DNA of 64,000 bases from Cyclobacterium lianum (GTDB lineage: Bacteria > Bacteroidota > Bacteroidia > Cytophagales > Cyclobacteriaceae): the NCBI RefSeq assembly GCF_900143075.1, contig NZ_FRCY01000004.1, forward strand, positions 186,001 to 250,000, given 5' to 3'. Positions 8,911 to 17,085 of the stretch are shown here, in pieces (the stretch's first letter is position 1; every line of letters begins with the position of its first letter). A program made the position numbers and the translations under genes. The notes under the pieces are model-generated. The model saw only the letters and a list, made by a program, of their open reading frames with translations. It had not been told where the DNA came from and did no database searches.

Positions 8911-9521
8911 GTGAAAGTAAATCATCCAATGGACTTGTAGGAACAGGGATAGTTACTGCGATAGCAGCGTCACTATGCTGTATAACACCGGTGTTGGCTC
9001 TGATCGCAGGCGCCAGTGGTGCAGCTTCCACTTTTTCCTGGATCGAACCCGCACGCCCCTACCTAATAGGCATTACCATAATTGTTTTGGGCTTTGCCTG
9101 GTATCAAAAATTAAAGCCAGGTTCTAAAGAAGAAATTGATTGTGCTTGTGAGGATGATGAAAAGCCGTCTTTCTGGCAATCCAAAAAATTCCTGGCCATA
9201 GTCACCGTTTTTGCTGGGTTGATGCTGGCCTTTCCGCTTTATACAGATGTTTTTTACCCAAAGCAAGATCGGCAAGTGATTGTTGTTGATCAGCAAAATG
9301 TGCAAACAGCAACCTTTTCCGTAAGCGGCATGACCTGCACAGGGTGCGAAGAACACGTCAGCCATGAGGTAAATAAACTTGATGGCATCGTGGACGTGAA
9401 AGCTTCTTATGAAAATGAAAATGCCACCGTACAGTTTGATTCTTCTAAAATTTCAGTCGGTGAAATTGAAAAAGCCATCAAGGCAACAGGTTACAGCGTA
9501 AAAAGAGTAAATAGTAGGTAG
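8907..9521 (+). CDS. merTP: Mercuric ion transporter MerT-MerP fusion
   Basis: The 204-residue protein has a MerT-like membrane domain with the adjacent Cys pair in the first helix (AIAASLCCITPVLALIAGA, about residues 16-34). A cytoplasmic loop carries another Cys pair (DCACEDD, about residues 76-82), a third helix follows, and residues 132-204 form a periplasmic HMA domain with SGMTCTGCEEHV, equivalent to MerP. MerT/MerP proteins capture Hg2+ outside and bring it into the cytoplasm. No merA or merB is visible in the window, so uptake would need a mercuric reductase encoded elsewhere. It is translationally coupled to the upstream ArsR gene. Confidence 0.9.
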   Translation: MSESKSSNGLVGTGIVTAIAASLCCITPVLALIAGASGAASTFSWIEPARPYLIGITIIVLGFAWYQKLKPGSKEEIDCACEDDEKPSFWQSKKFLAIVTVFAGLMLAFPLYTDVFYPKQDRQVIVVDQQNVQTATFSVSGMTCTGCEEHVSHEVNKLDGIVDVKASYENENATVQFDSSKISVGEIEKAIKATGYSVKRVNSR

Positions 9522-9534
9522 AACATAATAGGAA

Positions 9535-9750
9535 ATGTTTATGGAAATAGTCGCTAAATCAACCATCACCTGCCCCGAATGCGGGTTTCAGAAAGAAGAA
9601 ACCATGCCTACGGATGCCTGTCAATACTTCTATGAATGCGAGAACTGCTCCACAGTATTAAAACCAAGAAAAGGTGACTGCTGCGTCTATTGCAGTTACG
9701 GTTCGATAAATTGTCCACCGATTCAGCAGGATAAATCTTGTTGCAATTGA
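9535..9750 (+). CDS. GDCCVxC-domain small Cys-rich protein
   Basis: This 71-residue protein is rich in cysteine: CPECG near the N-terminus, a CENCS pair, then the name-giving GDCCVYCSYG at about residues 47-56 and a terminal SCCN. In some relatives a Cys of the GDCC motif is selenocysteine; here both are ordinary TGC codons. It probably binds a soft metal or shuttles it, and such genes commonly accompany MerTP. The start may be 9535 or the second ATG at 9541. The gene lies 13 bp after merTP and should be the last gene of that operon. Confidence 0.85.
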   Translation: MFMEIVAKSTITCPECGFQKEETMPTDACQYFYECENCSTVLKPRKGDCCVYCSYGSINCPPIQQDKSCCN

Positions 9751-9753
9751 AAG

Positions 9754-9783
9754 TACACATTTAATAAATACACATTTAATAAA
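9754..9783 (+). repeat. Perfect 15-bp tandem repeat (two copies)
   Basis: TACACATTTAATAAA occurs twice back to back, starting four bases after the stop of the GDCCVxC gene. It marks the sharp switch from the resistance operon to the gene-poor stretch that follows. Confidence 0.85.
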
Positions 9784-10724
9784 GCAATGTGCCTCCAGCA
9801 GGTTCCTTCCAGTCGGTCGTTCCTCCCTTCTTGTAGTCACCAGCTTCTGTCACCGCGCAGCAAGAGTAGCGCCTTCTCTTCATTCCGCTAAAGCTCCACT
9901 TCATACCGTGCTACACTTGCTTTTTCCAACGCACACCCCAACGCAGGTAAAGCGGTGTTCGTCAATCGTTCCGTTTTGTTCCGCAAAAACATATCTGCAA
10001 GGGTAAAATGTACTCCCTTCGGTCGCCCTTGCATATACCGTTCACTTACCAGTTCGTTTGCGCTCCAGTAGGTGCTCACTCACTGCCGTTCACTTGTTTT
10101 GCTTCACACACTCTCTCCTTCCTCACTCGCAGCTATTTCATCCCCCCAAACCCCTTCTATGGTGTTCGCTACACTCACAATATTTTTTATTGGGGGTCTG
10201 CCGCTGCTTATTGTTTTTGCTCGCCTGCGGGTCGCTGCGGGCTGATCGGGCTGTCATGTTTTTTGCTTTCCCCTATGTGCTTTCAGTCGCTTCGTTTCAG
10301 TCATTCGTTCCTCATTCCTTCAACTCAGCCACTTTCAGCACCGCTCACAAGCGTAGCTCTTTCACTTCACTACACGAGCCAACGCACCGTCATTCCGCAA
10401 TCTGCCTGCAATCCTTCTCCAATAGGTTTTTACTCCATTCAAAAATTACAAACCCTACCAACGCTATTGCAGGCAGTTATTGCTCCATTCCTTTCCTACA
10501 ATCGTTTCGTTCCGTTCAGTCGCTACCCTTGCCTTTGCCGACCCTGATGCAAAAAAACACGCCAGCCCTGCCGTAAACGGTAGGCGTCTGCCGCCCTCAT
10601 TCTTCGGGCTTTTGCAGCCACCACCCTTGCTCCGCTCGCAGGCGGCTCGCAGAAATGGCTTCGCCTGGGTTTACCTGCGTTTCCCGCTTTTTTCCCTCCG
10701 CACAATTCACTAAATTAGTTGACC
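9784..10724. other. Gene-free region with strong strand asymmetry
   Basis: I see no credible gene in these 940 bases. Several long open frames exist on the plus strand, but they encode Ser/Phe/His/Pro-rich text without domain features, caused by a plus strand poor in G and rich in C and T. Short motifs such as TTCGTT, TCCGTT and TCACT recur. Similar pyrimidine-rich stretches occur in backbones of Bacteroidota conjugative elements. A structural or transfer-related role is possible but unproven. Confidence 0.5.
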
Positions 10725-10892
10725 ATGAAAGAACTATTTGAAGACTTTCATTATCTAATTTTTCGCAGGGATGAAAAGGAATTTCTAAGACATTATATGT
10801 CCACCCAAAATTACCTATTAAGCACCCCTATTAAACGAAGAAATTTACCTTCCAAGAATTTTCTTGCGGTGATTTTTACCCCAATCACTTAA
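10725..10892 (+). other. Short ORF, possibly the 5' stump of a truncated gene
   Basis: A frame of 55 codons starts with MKELFEDFHYLIFRRDEK, which looks like genuine protein text for about 30 residues. It then runs into the antisense strand of the HxlR gene and stops. This fits the start of a mobile-element gene cut off where the HxlR-DoxX cassette was inserted. I do not recognise the family. Confidence 0.25.
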
Positions 10893-11189
10893 TGCCTGTA
10901 TAACAGGTTGAAGTGTTTTAGCATAGGGTGTAATGGTGTATTTGATAACTACAGGTATATCATCATATACAGTTCTTTCAATAAGTTCATTTTCCTCTAA
11001 ATCCTTCAATTCCTTTGCAAGGACTTTTGATGTAATTTTTGGAATACTTCTTTCTATCTCTCTAAAACGACTATTTCCAGAAGAAATAGAAATTAAAATC
11101 AACAACTTCCATTTTCCACTAATAATGTCCAGCGCATCCCTGACAGGGAGCATTTCGGACGTACACTCTGTATGACTTGCTTTGCTCAT
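10845..11189 (-). CDS. HxlR-family winged-helix transcriptional regulator
   Basis: This 114-residue protein has the HxlR/DUF24 layout: an N-terminal Cys (SHTECTSEMLPV) before the winged helix, the hallmark ISGKWKLLILISIS at about residues 23-36, the recognition region FREIERSIPKITSKVLAKEL, and a wing with YTITPYAKTL. HxlR proteins with the N-terminal Cys often sense electrophiles or oxidants. It is divergent from a DoxX-SDR-LLM gene set across a 90-bp intergenic region with a clear dyad, so it is very likely the regulator of that set and of itself. Confidence 0.9.
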   Translation of the reverse strand: MSKASHTECTSEMLPVRDALDIISGKWKLLILISISSGNSRFREIERSIPKITSKVLAKELKDLEENELIERTVYDDIPVVIKYTITPYAKTLQPVIQALSDWGKNHRKKILGR

Positions 11190-11207
11190 CGCTCTAAGTT
11201 TTTTCGC

Positions 11208-11257
11208 TTACCTTTTGGTAACTGCTATACTTTGGAAAGCAAATGTACGTATCTTTG
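11208..11257 (+). promoter_or_regulatory. HxlR operator dyad and promoter of the DoxX operon
   Basis: TTACC-TTTT-GGTAA (11208-11221) is a perfect dyad of the form bound by HxlR/YodB-type repressors. TATCTTTG at 11250-11257 matches the Bacteroidota -7 box exactly; the nearest TTTG upstream (11231) gives only a 15-base spacer, so the -33 element is unclear. The ATG of the DoxX gene is 20 bases downstream. Confidence 0.6.
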
Positions 11258-11277
11258 CCGAAATAAAAAATGAATAA

Positions 11278-11694
11278 ATGACACAGAAAAACAAAACTTC
11301 AAAAGCAATGAACATCAGTCTTTGGGCTGCTCAAGTAATTTTGGCTGTAGCCTTTGGCATGGCTGGTGTTTCAAAATCCTTTTCACCAATTCCAGAATTA
11401 GCAGCACAGTTAGTATGGCCAGGAGACATTCCTGAGTTTCTTGTGCGTATTATAGGTATTTCTGAACTCGCTGCGGCTGTAGGGTTATTGTTGCCGTCTT
11501 TGCTACGCATTAAGCCAAAATTGACAGTTTGGGCTGCTATAGGTTTAGTGGTTGTGATGGTCTTAGCCCTAACATTTCATATTGTACGTGGTGAAATGTT
11601 TGCTATCCCTATCAATTTAGGATTCGGACTGGTTGCAGCATTTATTGCTTGGGGAAGAACAAAAAAAGCCCCAATACAACCCAAAACAAAATAA
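11278..11694 (+). CDS. DoxX-like membrane protein
   Basis: The 138-residue protein has four hydrophobic segments and the DoxX-family opening LWAAQVILAVAFGMAGVSKS followed by ISELAAAVGLLLPSLL. DoxX proteins are small membrane proteins often tied to thiol or oxidant stress; no reaction is established. A second in-frame start at 11308 (MNISLWAAQ) is equally possible. It opens a four-gene plus-strand set with two SDR proteins and an LLM oxidoreductase under the divergent HxlR promoter. Confidence 0.85.
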   Translation: MTQKNKTSKAMNISLWAAQVILAVAFGMAGVSKSFSPIPELAAQLVWPGDIPEFLVRIIGISELAAAVGLLLPSLLRIKPKLTVWAAIGLVVVMVLALTFHIVRGEMFAIPINLGFGLVAAFIAWGRTKKAPIQPKTK

Positions 11695-11727
11695 CAAGAT
11701 TGTTAAATCAACAAAAAACATAATATA

Positions 11728-12603
11728 ATGAGTAAGATTTTAGTGACCGGAGCAACCGGACAATTAGGCAAAGCAGCCGTAAATGAATTGTTTCATAAGG
11801 TGAATGCAAGTGATATTTCTATTCTTGTTCGTGACCCTCAAAAAGCAGAGGAACTGAAAAATAAGGATGTAAATGTTATCAAGGGAGATTATAATGATTA
11901 CGCGTCTTTGGTAGCTGCTTTTAAAGGAATTGACAAATTATACTTTGTATCATCCAGCGATGTGATGAACAGATTTGCACAACACGAAAATGTGGTAAAA
12001 GCTGCAATAGAGGCAAAAATTGGTCATATCATTTATACAAGTGCTCAACGAAAATCAGAAGATGGCACTTCGCCAATTGCAATGGTTGCAGATGCCCATT
12101 GGAAAACTGACAATTTGATTAAGCAATCTGGACTTCCTTATACCATATTAAAACACGGTTTATACACAGATATTTTACCGATGTTTATGGGAGATAAGGT
12201 TATTGAAACTGGAACTATTTTTCTTCCAGCTGGTACAGGAAAAGCCTCTTATGCTAGCCGTAATGATTTAGCTGCTGCGGGTGCTGTCATTCTTACAACA
12301 GATGGTCACGAAAATAAAGTATATGAATTTGGTGGAACTGATTCTTATTCTTTTGAAGACATTTCGGGTATGCTTAGCGAACTGTCGGGTAAAACCATTC
12401 AGTATGTTTCGCCATCAGCCGAGGAATATGCAGAACAATTAAAAAGCCTTGGTGTGCCAGATGAAATGATTCAGGGAGCTGCTACGTTTTGTGTAGCAAC
12501 AGCTCAGGGAGAGTTTGATTTTCCAGCTACGGATTTAGAAAGACTATTAGGAAGAAAGCCAGAATCCGTAAAGGATTTTTTGAAAGCTGCTTATCAGTTG
12601 TAG
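11728..12603 (+). CDS. NmrA-type SDR, NAD(P)H:quinone oxidoreductase-like
   Basis: The protein has 291 residues. The Rossmann motif ILVTGATGQLGKAAV at residues 4-18 and the atypical-SDR body (LYFVSSSDV; IYTSAQR in place of the classical YxxxK) place it with NmrA/QorB-like proteins. Members reduce quinones or act as redox sensors using NADPH. It is 33 bp behind the DoxX gene. Base composition is clearly AT-richer than in the flanking metal clusters, in keeping with a transferred cassette. The exact substrate cannot be read from sequence. Confidence 0.85.
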   Translation: MSKILVTGATGQLGKAAVNELFHKVNASDISILVRDPQKAEELKNKDVNVIKGDYNDYASLVAAFKGIDKLYFVSSSDVMNRFAQHENVVKAAIEAKIGHIIYTSAQRKSEDGTSPIAMVADAHWKTDNLIKQSGLPYTILKHGLYTDILPMFMGDKVIETGTIFLPAGTGKASYASRNDLAAAGAVILTTDGHENKVYEFGGTDSYSFEDISGMLSELSGKTIQYVSPSAEEYAEQLKSLGVPDEMIQGAATFCVATAQGEFDFPATDLERLLGRKPESVKDFLKAAYQL

Positions 12604-12641
12604 TCCATTTAGTTTTTTAAAATATTAAAAGAATAGAAAAA

Positions 12642-13274
12642 ATGAAAATAGCAGTATTTGGGGCAAACGGAGCAATAGGAACCCATTTTATAAAGTCGGC
12701 TCTTAAAGAAGGATACGATTTACACTTGTACAGTCGTAAGAAAATTGATTTGGCTGATTCAACAAAAACAAAATTATTTATTGGTGAGCTTTCCGACTTT
12801 GAAACTATTCGGGAAGCCATAAAAGACACGGATGCAGTAGTAAGTTTTCTTGGACCTGCTCTTAAATATTCCTATCCCGGAATGCCAATAACAAACGGAC
12901 ACGAAAATATCATCCGTGCGATGAAAGAACTAAATGTTTCTAGATTTATAACCATCGCAACACCAGCCGTCAAGTTTGAAAAAGATAAGTCGTCTATCAT
13001 CACCATTATGCCTAAAATTATGGCAAGGCTATTTATGCCAAAACCTTACAAAGAAATTGTAGCAGTAGGCAAGTTGACAAAATCATCGAGGCTTGACTGG
13101 ACAATCATCCGCTTTCTTGCACCTGTAGATGGTGAGCCAACAGGAAATGTAAAGGTGTCTTTCGGTGACAAGAAAATTGGTTTCAAGATTACCCGTGCAG
13201 ACATCGCAGGATTTGCCCTTAAAGAATTGACTCACCCAGAATATATTAGGTCAATGCCGATTATCGGTAGTTAA
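12642..13274 (+). CDS. NAD(P)-binding SDR-like protein (NmrA/BVR-B type)
   Basis: The 210-residue protein starts with the dinucleotide-binding motif IAVFGANGAIGTHFI and has the pattern of short NAD(P)H-binding proteins (DAVVSFLGPALKY; RFITIATPAV; SSRLDWTIIRF). It is close to flavin-reductase/BVR-B-like families. It sits 38 bp after another SDR gene and 8 bp before the LLM flavin enzyme, so it may supply reduced cofactor or process the same reactive compound. That link is inference. Confidence 0.82.
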   Translation: MKIAVFGANGAIGTHFIKSALKEGYDLHLYSRKKIDLADSTKTKLFIGELSDFETIREAIKDTDAVVSFLGPALKYSYPGMPITNGHENIIRAMKELNVSRFITIATPAVKFEKDKSSIITIMPKIMARLFMPKPYKEIVAVGKLTKSSRLDWTIIRFLAPVDGEPTGNVKVSFGDKKIGFKITRADIAGFALKELTHPEYIRSMPIIGS

Positions 13275-13282
13275 GCATAGAT

Positions 13283-14329
13283 ATGGAGAAAAAAGTAAAT
13301 TTTGAATTGGGGGTATATTCCTTTGGAAATACGCCCCGAAACAAGGATGGGAGTTACGCATCTACAGCACAAGCAGTTCGTGATGCACTAGAAGCAGTAA
13401 AATTAGCCGAAGAAGTTGGTCTGGATTATTTTGGATTTGGCGAACATCATACGAATTCAATGCCGATTTCTTCGCCAGCTTCTATGGTTGTTGCAGCAGC
13501 TGCATTGACGAATAAAATAAAATTGGGTACAACCGTAAGCGTGCTTTCAACAGAAGAACCTATTCGTTTATATCAACAACTATCTACGGCAGCATCTATT
13601 GCACCTGGACGGATTGATATTGTAGCTGGTCGTGGCTCTTCTGAGATTACGTTCTCAATTTTTGATTTAGACCAAAACAATTATGACTTGTTGTTTAACT
13701 CAAAATTTGAATTACTTCTTCAACTCAATAAAGATGAAAATATATCTTGGTCAGGAAAACACCGAAAAAAAGGATTAGTTAACACGTTGATTGTACCTCG
13801 GCCAGAACAACCCTTGAAAATATGGCTTGGTACAGGAGGAAGTCCAAATTCAGTTTACAGAGCTGCTGAATTAGGAGTGCCTATGTTTCTTGGTATCCTT
13901 GGTGGTTCACCTGAAAAGTGGGCTAACTACGGTACTGCCTATCGTGATGCTTGGACAAAAGCAGGGCATTCCCCAAATCAAGCGGACATTGGAGTAGCAG
14001 TTCACGGATTTGTGGCAGAGAATGATCAAGAAGCAAAGAAAATTTATTTAGAAAATGAAGCGCAAATGTTTATGACAGGTTCAGCCGAAATTGGAAGACC
14101 AATGAGCAAACCCGTTGGTAGAGAAGCAGACCTTGAAAAAGGGATGGTATTTGCAGGAAGTCCAGAAAACGTTGCTGAAAGAATAGTGAACCTTCATAAA
14201 TTACTTGGACACTCAAGACAAATTTTGCAAATGGATGTTGGCGGTATGCCTCAAAAGACATTCCTAAAAAGTATTGAATTGCTCGGAACTAAGGTGTTAC
14301 CGATTGTACGGAAAGAGCTTAACCATTAA
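13283..14329 (+). CDS. LLM-class flavin-dependent oxidoreductase
   Basis: The 348-residue protein is a luciferase-like monooxygenase family member: FELGVYSFGNTPR at the start, LDYFGFGEHHT at about residue 47, and IKLGTTVSVLSTEEPIRLYQ and APGRIDIVAGRGSS, the FMN-binding barrel motifs. Such enzymes use FMNH2 or F420 to oxidise small carbonyl or aromatic compounds. It is the last gene of the HxlR-controlled set. Together with DoxX and two SDRs it suggests detoxification of quinones or reactive aldehydes. Confidence 0.88.
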   Translation: MEKKVNFELGVYSFGNTPRNKDGSYASTAQAVRDALEAVKLAEEVGLDYFGFGEHHTNSMPISSPASMVVAAAALTNKIKLGTTVSVLSTEEPIRLYQQLSTAASIAPGRIDIVAGRGSSEITFSIFDLDQNNYDLLFNSKFELLLQLNKDENISWSGKHRKKGLVNTLIVPRPEQPLKIWLGTGGSPNSVYRAAELGVPMFLGILGGSPEKWANYGTAYRDAWTKAGHSPNQADIGVAVHGFVAENDQEAKKIYLENEAQMFMTGSAEIGRPMSKPVGREADLEKGMVFAGSPENVAERIVNLHKLLGHSRQILQMDVGGMPQKTFLKSIELLGTKVLPIVRKELNH

Positions 14330-14578
14330 ACTTTTACACTTAATAATTTCATTACAAGCAGAAAAGAAGGCAAGCCTAAACGGTTATTATATCAATGGGT
14401 AAATACAGGAATCCCAAAGAATGGATATAGCTCTTACTTAAACTTATGTTTTCCTTTCTTGCAAATCCAATATAACCAAATTAGGCTCTAATTTCCTCAC
14501 CTTCAAATTGATCCAACCTTAGTGTCAATATATAACTCAAACATAAAGCAAAGTTACAGGCGTGCGGATGCCAGAGCT

Positions 14579-14651
14579 GCAAGGGTTCGCTACGGCTGTT
14601 AGGAAAAAAATCTCCACCCTACGGGTAGTATTTTTTTCCCACAGCCCTTGC
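14579..14651. repeat. Large hairpin, copy 1
   Basis: Nested arms pair: GCAAGGG with CCCTTGC, GGCTGT with ACAGCC, GGAAAAAAA with TTTTTTTCC, and a central ACCC-TAC-GGGT. The inner core (about 35 bases, from A-run to T-run) is shared almost exactly with copy 2 at 14941-15013, whereas the outer arms differ yet still pair. Confidence 0.75.
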
Positions 14652-14940
14652 ATCAATCGCACCGTCCTGTATTGCGAGGGCATTATGTTTAAGTTATTAT
14701 TCAGAGTCCGTTTCGGCAGCCGGTGGTTGTTGGCGGGCGTTCGCACCTCAGGTCTTCCGTTTCATGCAGGCATTCAGCGTTGTGGCATCACAGATTATAC
14801 GCTGCGTGTTTTTTGGTTCGAGTTGTGCCTTTCAGAGCTTCCTTTTTAGGGGGCTCTTTTTTTTACTCGTTAAGGGAAAATTTTAAAAAGAGAAAAGCAA
14901 AGATAGGCGGGTTCGCACATGCCCACCGCACTTTCGGACA

Positions 14941-15013
14941 GTCAAGGTCAAGCCCTACGGGTTTTGAAAAAAATCTCCACCCTTCGGGTAGTATTTTTTC
15001 CAAAAACCTTGAC
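14941..15013. repeat. Large hairpin, copy 2
   Basis: GTCAAGGT pairs with ACCTTGAC, TTTTG plus an A-run pairs with a T-run plus CAAAA, and the core has ACCC-TTC-GGGT. It is related to the hairpin at 14579-14651 but has different outer arms. Confidence 0.75.
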
Positions 15014-15130
15014 AGCCGAGCCTCACCCGCCTGAAAGACAGCTTTCTCTTTTCTTTTTTTCCCTTTTTTCTTTTCTCTTTTGAAAAAATATATGCGAAGC
15101 GCAGCGAGCAAAACTTTAATGGCTCACTGT

Positions 15131-15565
15131 ATGAAATCGTTTCGTATCAAAACACACCGACTGGAAAGCAGCTACCAACAGCCGCACTTCTTTATCCTGA
15201 ATAAAGGATTGAATAGCGGGAAACCGCTCAACAACGCTTGCCCGAATTGCTTTGTTTGCCTCACCGACAACCAAGAGGACAGGGAATTTCTCTTTTGGCT
15301 TTGCTTTGGATTGTGGAGGTCAAAATCATTTCACTATCTCCTGAAAGGCTCTGTAATTCCATTTGTGACTATTGATGAAATCCGAAAGCTGATCCGGGAA
15401 AGCTCTACCAAAGCAAGCTGCAAAGCCCAGGCATTTCAAAAGGCAATTCAAGCCCTTCAACTACTCGATACCAACGAGCAAAAAATCAAGGTCACACTAA
15501 AGATGATTGATACTGCCAGACAAGCCATATTTTATGACTTGATGAAAGAAGCAGGTGCAGGATAG
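15131..15565 (+). CDS. Mobile-element-associated small protein (DUF6943-like)
   Basis: The frame is open from 15080, but the family-like text starts at the ATG at 15131: MKSFRIKTHRLESSYQQPHF, then ILNKGLNSGKPL and NACPNCFVCL. The product is about 144 residues. I recall this pattern (PHFFILNKG, NSGKP, CPNCFV) from short proteins in Bacteroidota conjugative elements, assigned I believe to DUF6943. The function is unknown. The two-Cys CPNC motif could bind zinc. It supports the view that 9.8-16.4 kb is a mobile-element backbone. Confidence 0.65.
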   Translation: MKSFRIKTHRLESSYQQPHFFILNKGLNSGKPLNNACPNCFVCLTDNQEDREFLFWLCFGLWRSKSFHYLLKGSVIPFVTIDEIRKLIRESSTKASCKAQAFQKAIQALQLLDTNEQKIKVTLKMIDTARQAIFYDLMKEAGAG

Positions 15566-15743
15566 ATTCCTGCCCTGCCAAAAAAACAGGGCAACAAAAG
15601 CAAAATAAAGCACACCACCGCAACAGCACCCAAGAGAGAACTACTGCCTAATTCTTGAAGTAATTTAGTTGGCGAAGGGCAAATCCATGGTAAGTCCGTG
15701 TCAAGTCCAAGCAAATGTTTAACCCTTAAAAAATCGTAAAGAG

Positions 15744-16385
15744 ATGGGAAAAATTAATCAAGGTATTCTCGGTGGTGTCTCAGGACAGGTTGGGAATGTA
15801 ATCGGTGGAACTTGGAAGGGCATCGATTACCTGCGCATCAAACCTTCCAGTGTAGCGAACCCAAGAACTGAAGGTCAGGTTGACCAGCGTTCTAAGTTCT
15901 CAACTGTATTGAAGTTCTTGCAGCCAATGACAGACTTCCTTAGAGTTGGTTTTAAGCAGTATGCCAACAAGATGACGCAATTCAATGCGGCCATGTCATA
16001 CAACCTGAACAATGCCATTACAGGAGCTTACCCCAACTTCATGGTAGACTATGCAAGTGCATTGGTCTCAAGAGGTAACCTGACTGGTGCTGCGAATGGT
16101 GCAGCTTCTTCTCCAAGTGCTGGAAACGTAGAAGCGACCTGGACAGACAATTCAGGAAGTGGTAGTGCCTTAGCAACGGACAAAGCTCTGATTGCTCTTT
16201 TGAATACCACAAGAGGTGAGGCAGTTTTCACAACTGCGGGACCAGCAAGATCAGTTGGTACAGCAACCATTCCAGTTCCTTCTGAGTACTCAGGAGAAGA
16301 CGTTGAAGTCTTCCTTGGATTTGTATCAGAAAGTGGAACTAAAGTCGCTAACAGCGTTTATTTAGGCTCTGTAACAGTTGCTTAA
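15744..16385 (+). CDS. DUF6266 family protein
   Basis: The 213-residue protein begins MGKINQGILGGVSGQVGNVI and contains WKGIDYLRIKPSSVANPRT, the recognisable start of DUF6266 proteins of Bacteroidota. Residues 120-213 form a beta-rich, Ser/Ala/Gly-rich domain. No signal peptide is evident. The function is unknown; the family is widespread in accessory regions. A strong terminator follows 20 bases after the stop, so it is a monocistronic unit. Confidence 0.8.
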   Translation: MGKINQGILGGVSGQVGNVIGGTWKGIDYLRIKPSSVANPRTEGQVDQRSKFSTVLKFLQPMTDFLRVGFKQYANKMTQFNAAMSYNLNNAITGAYPNFMVDYASALVSRGNLTGAANGAASSPSAGNVEATWTDNSGSGSALATDKALIALLNTTRGEAVFTTAGPARSVGTATIPVPSEYSGEDVEVFLGFVSESGTKVANSVYLGSVTVA

Positions 16386-16404
16386 TAGCGATTGTGTTTT
16401 CCTT

Positions 16405-16437
16405 AAAAACCGCTTCCTTTGTGGAGCGGTTTTTTTA
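16405..16437 (+). terminator. Intrinsic terminator after the DUF6266 gene
   Basis: AAAAACCGCT and AGCGGTTTTT form a perfect 10-bp stem around a 10-base loop in which CC and GG can pair further. A run of T follows. Confidence 0.88.
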
Positions 16438-16715
16438 TGCCCGCACACTTCGTTTTTCCTTTCTTTAGTCCTTAATTAGCTTAATATCAACACTTCTTGT
16501 TGCTAATCTGTTGCTAATTAGACATAACTACCTGATATACAGGTATTGAAAAGATATTGTATCGGGAAGTAAAACCCTTCAGGTTTTTGAAACCTCGAAA
16601 GTTTCACTGTGAATATTAGCGATTAATCCTCGATTTTATCAATATCTAAAATGACCGTCGAATAGTTAGCCCAGTACCTTTCCCCTAAAAGCCCGGATTC
16701 TTAACCCAAAGTGGC

Positions 16716-17072
16716 TTGTCCATCTACTTAGTTGACCCTGGGATTTCTTTCTCTTACGATTTTGAAATGAATGAATTAGATTTTTCCTTTAGTTTATTTT
16801 CCGAAGAGGGATGCCTTCACGAGTTTATTGAGGGATCTAGAATACAGCGCATCAGTGATTTTGAAAAATTGAGCTACAACAATTGTAGGATCCGATACCT
16901 CAACCTGGAAGCAGACCTGGAGGTCAAACAAATGAAATTTGATGAGGCTCCCCTGAATTTTCGATTACACAAAATGAAAACCCTGGTATTCTCAGCCTCT
17001 ATCAGGCAAACTAAAACGACATTTAACCCGCAAACAAAACATTCCCAACAAATTTTCGTACCTTCGCCATAG
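16716..17072 (+). CDS. Hypothetical protein (weak candidate)
   Basis: A 118-codon frame fills the gap between the DUF6266 terminator and the copper island. The text from the internal ATG at 16767 (MNELDFSFSLFSEEGCLHEF, then ...EKLSYNNCRIRYLNLEADL) has a plausible amino-acid mix, but I recognise no domain and no ribosome-binding or promoter signal. It may be a real small gene or the remnant of one. The preceding bases 16440-16715 hold only AT-rich sequence with a small CTTCAGG/AAACCTCG repeat-like patch. Confidence 0.3.
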   Translation: MSIYLVDPGISFSYDFEMNELDFSFSLFSEEGCLHEFIEGSRIQRISDFEKLSYNNCRIRYLNLEADLEVKQMKFDEAPLNFRLHKMKTLVFSASIRQTKTTFNPQTKHSQQIFVPSP

Positions 17073-17085
17073 AGACTCTCCTATC

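Larger units (their letters stand above)
14330..15130. other. Gene-poor region with large hairpins
   Basis: No convincing gene is visible. Bases 14365-14485 can be read on the plus strand as a 40-codon frame ending in QIQYNQIRL, too short to judge. The rest is GT/CT-biased sequence with two large related hairpins (listed separately). Frames on both strands give low-complexity text. The stretch resembles non-coding backbone of a Bacteroidota mobile element. Confidence 0.5.

Noticed and set aside
10008-10713. Long plus-strand open frames of 179, 172 and 77 codons
   Set aside because: They are Ser/His/Phe/Pro-rich with no domain or signal, overlap one another in two frames, and arise from the G-poor plus strand.
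16716-17072. Assigning the 118-codon frame to the copper island as a functional gene
   Set aside because: No motif, promoter or conservation signal is visible, so it is listed only as a weak hypothetical.
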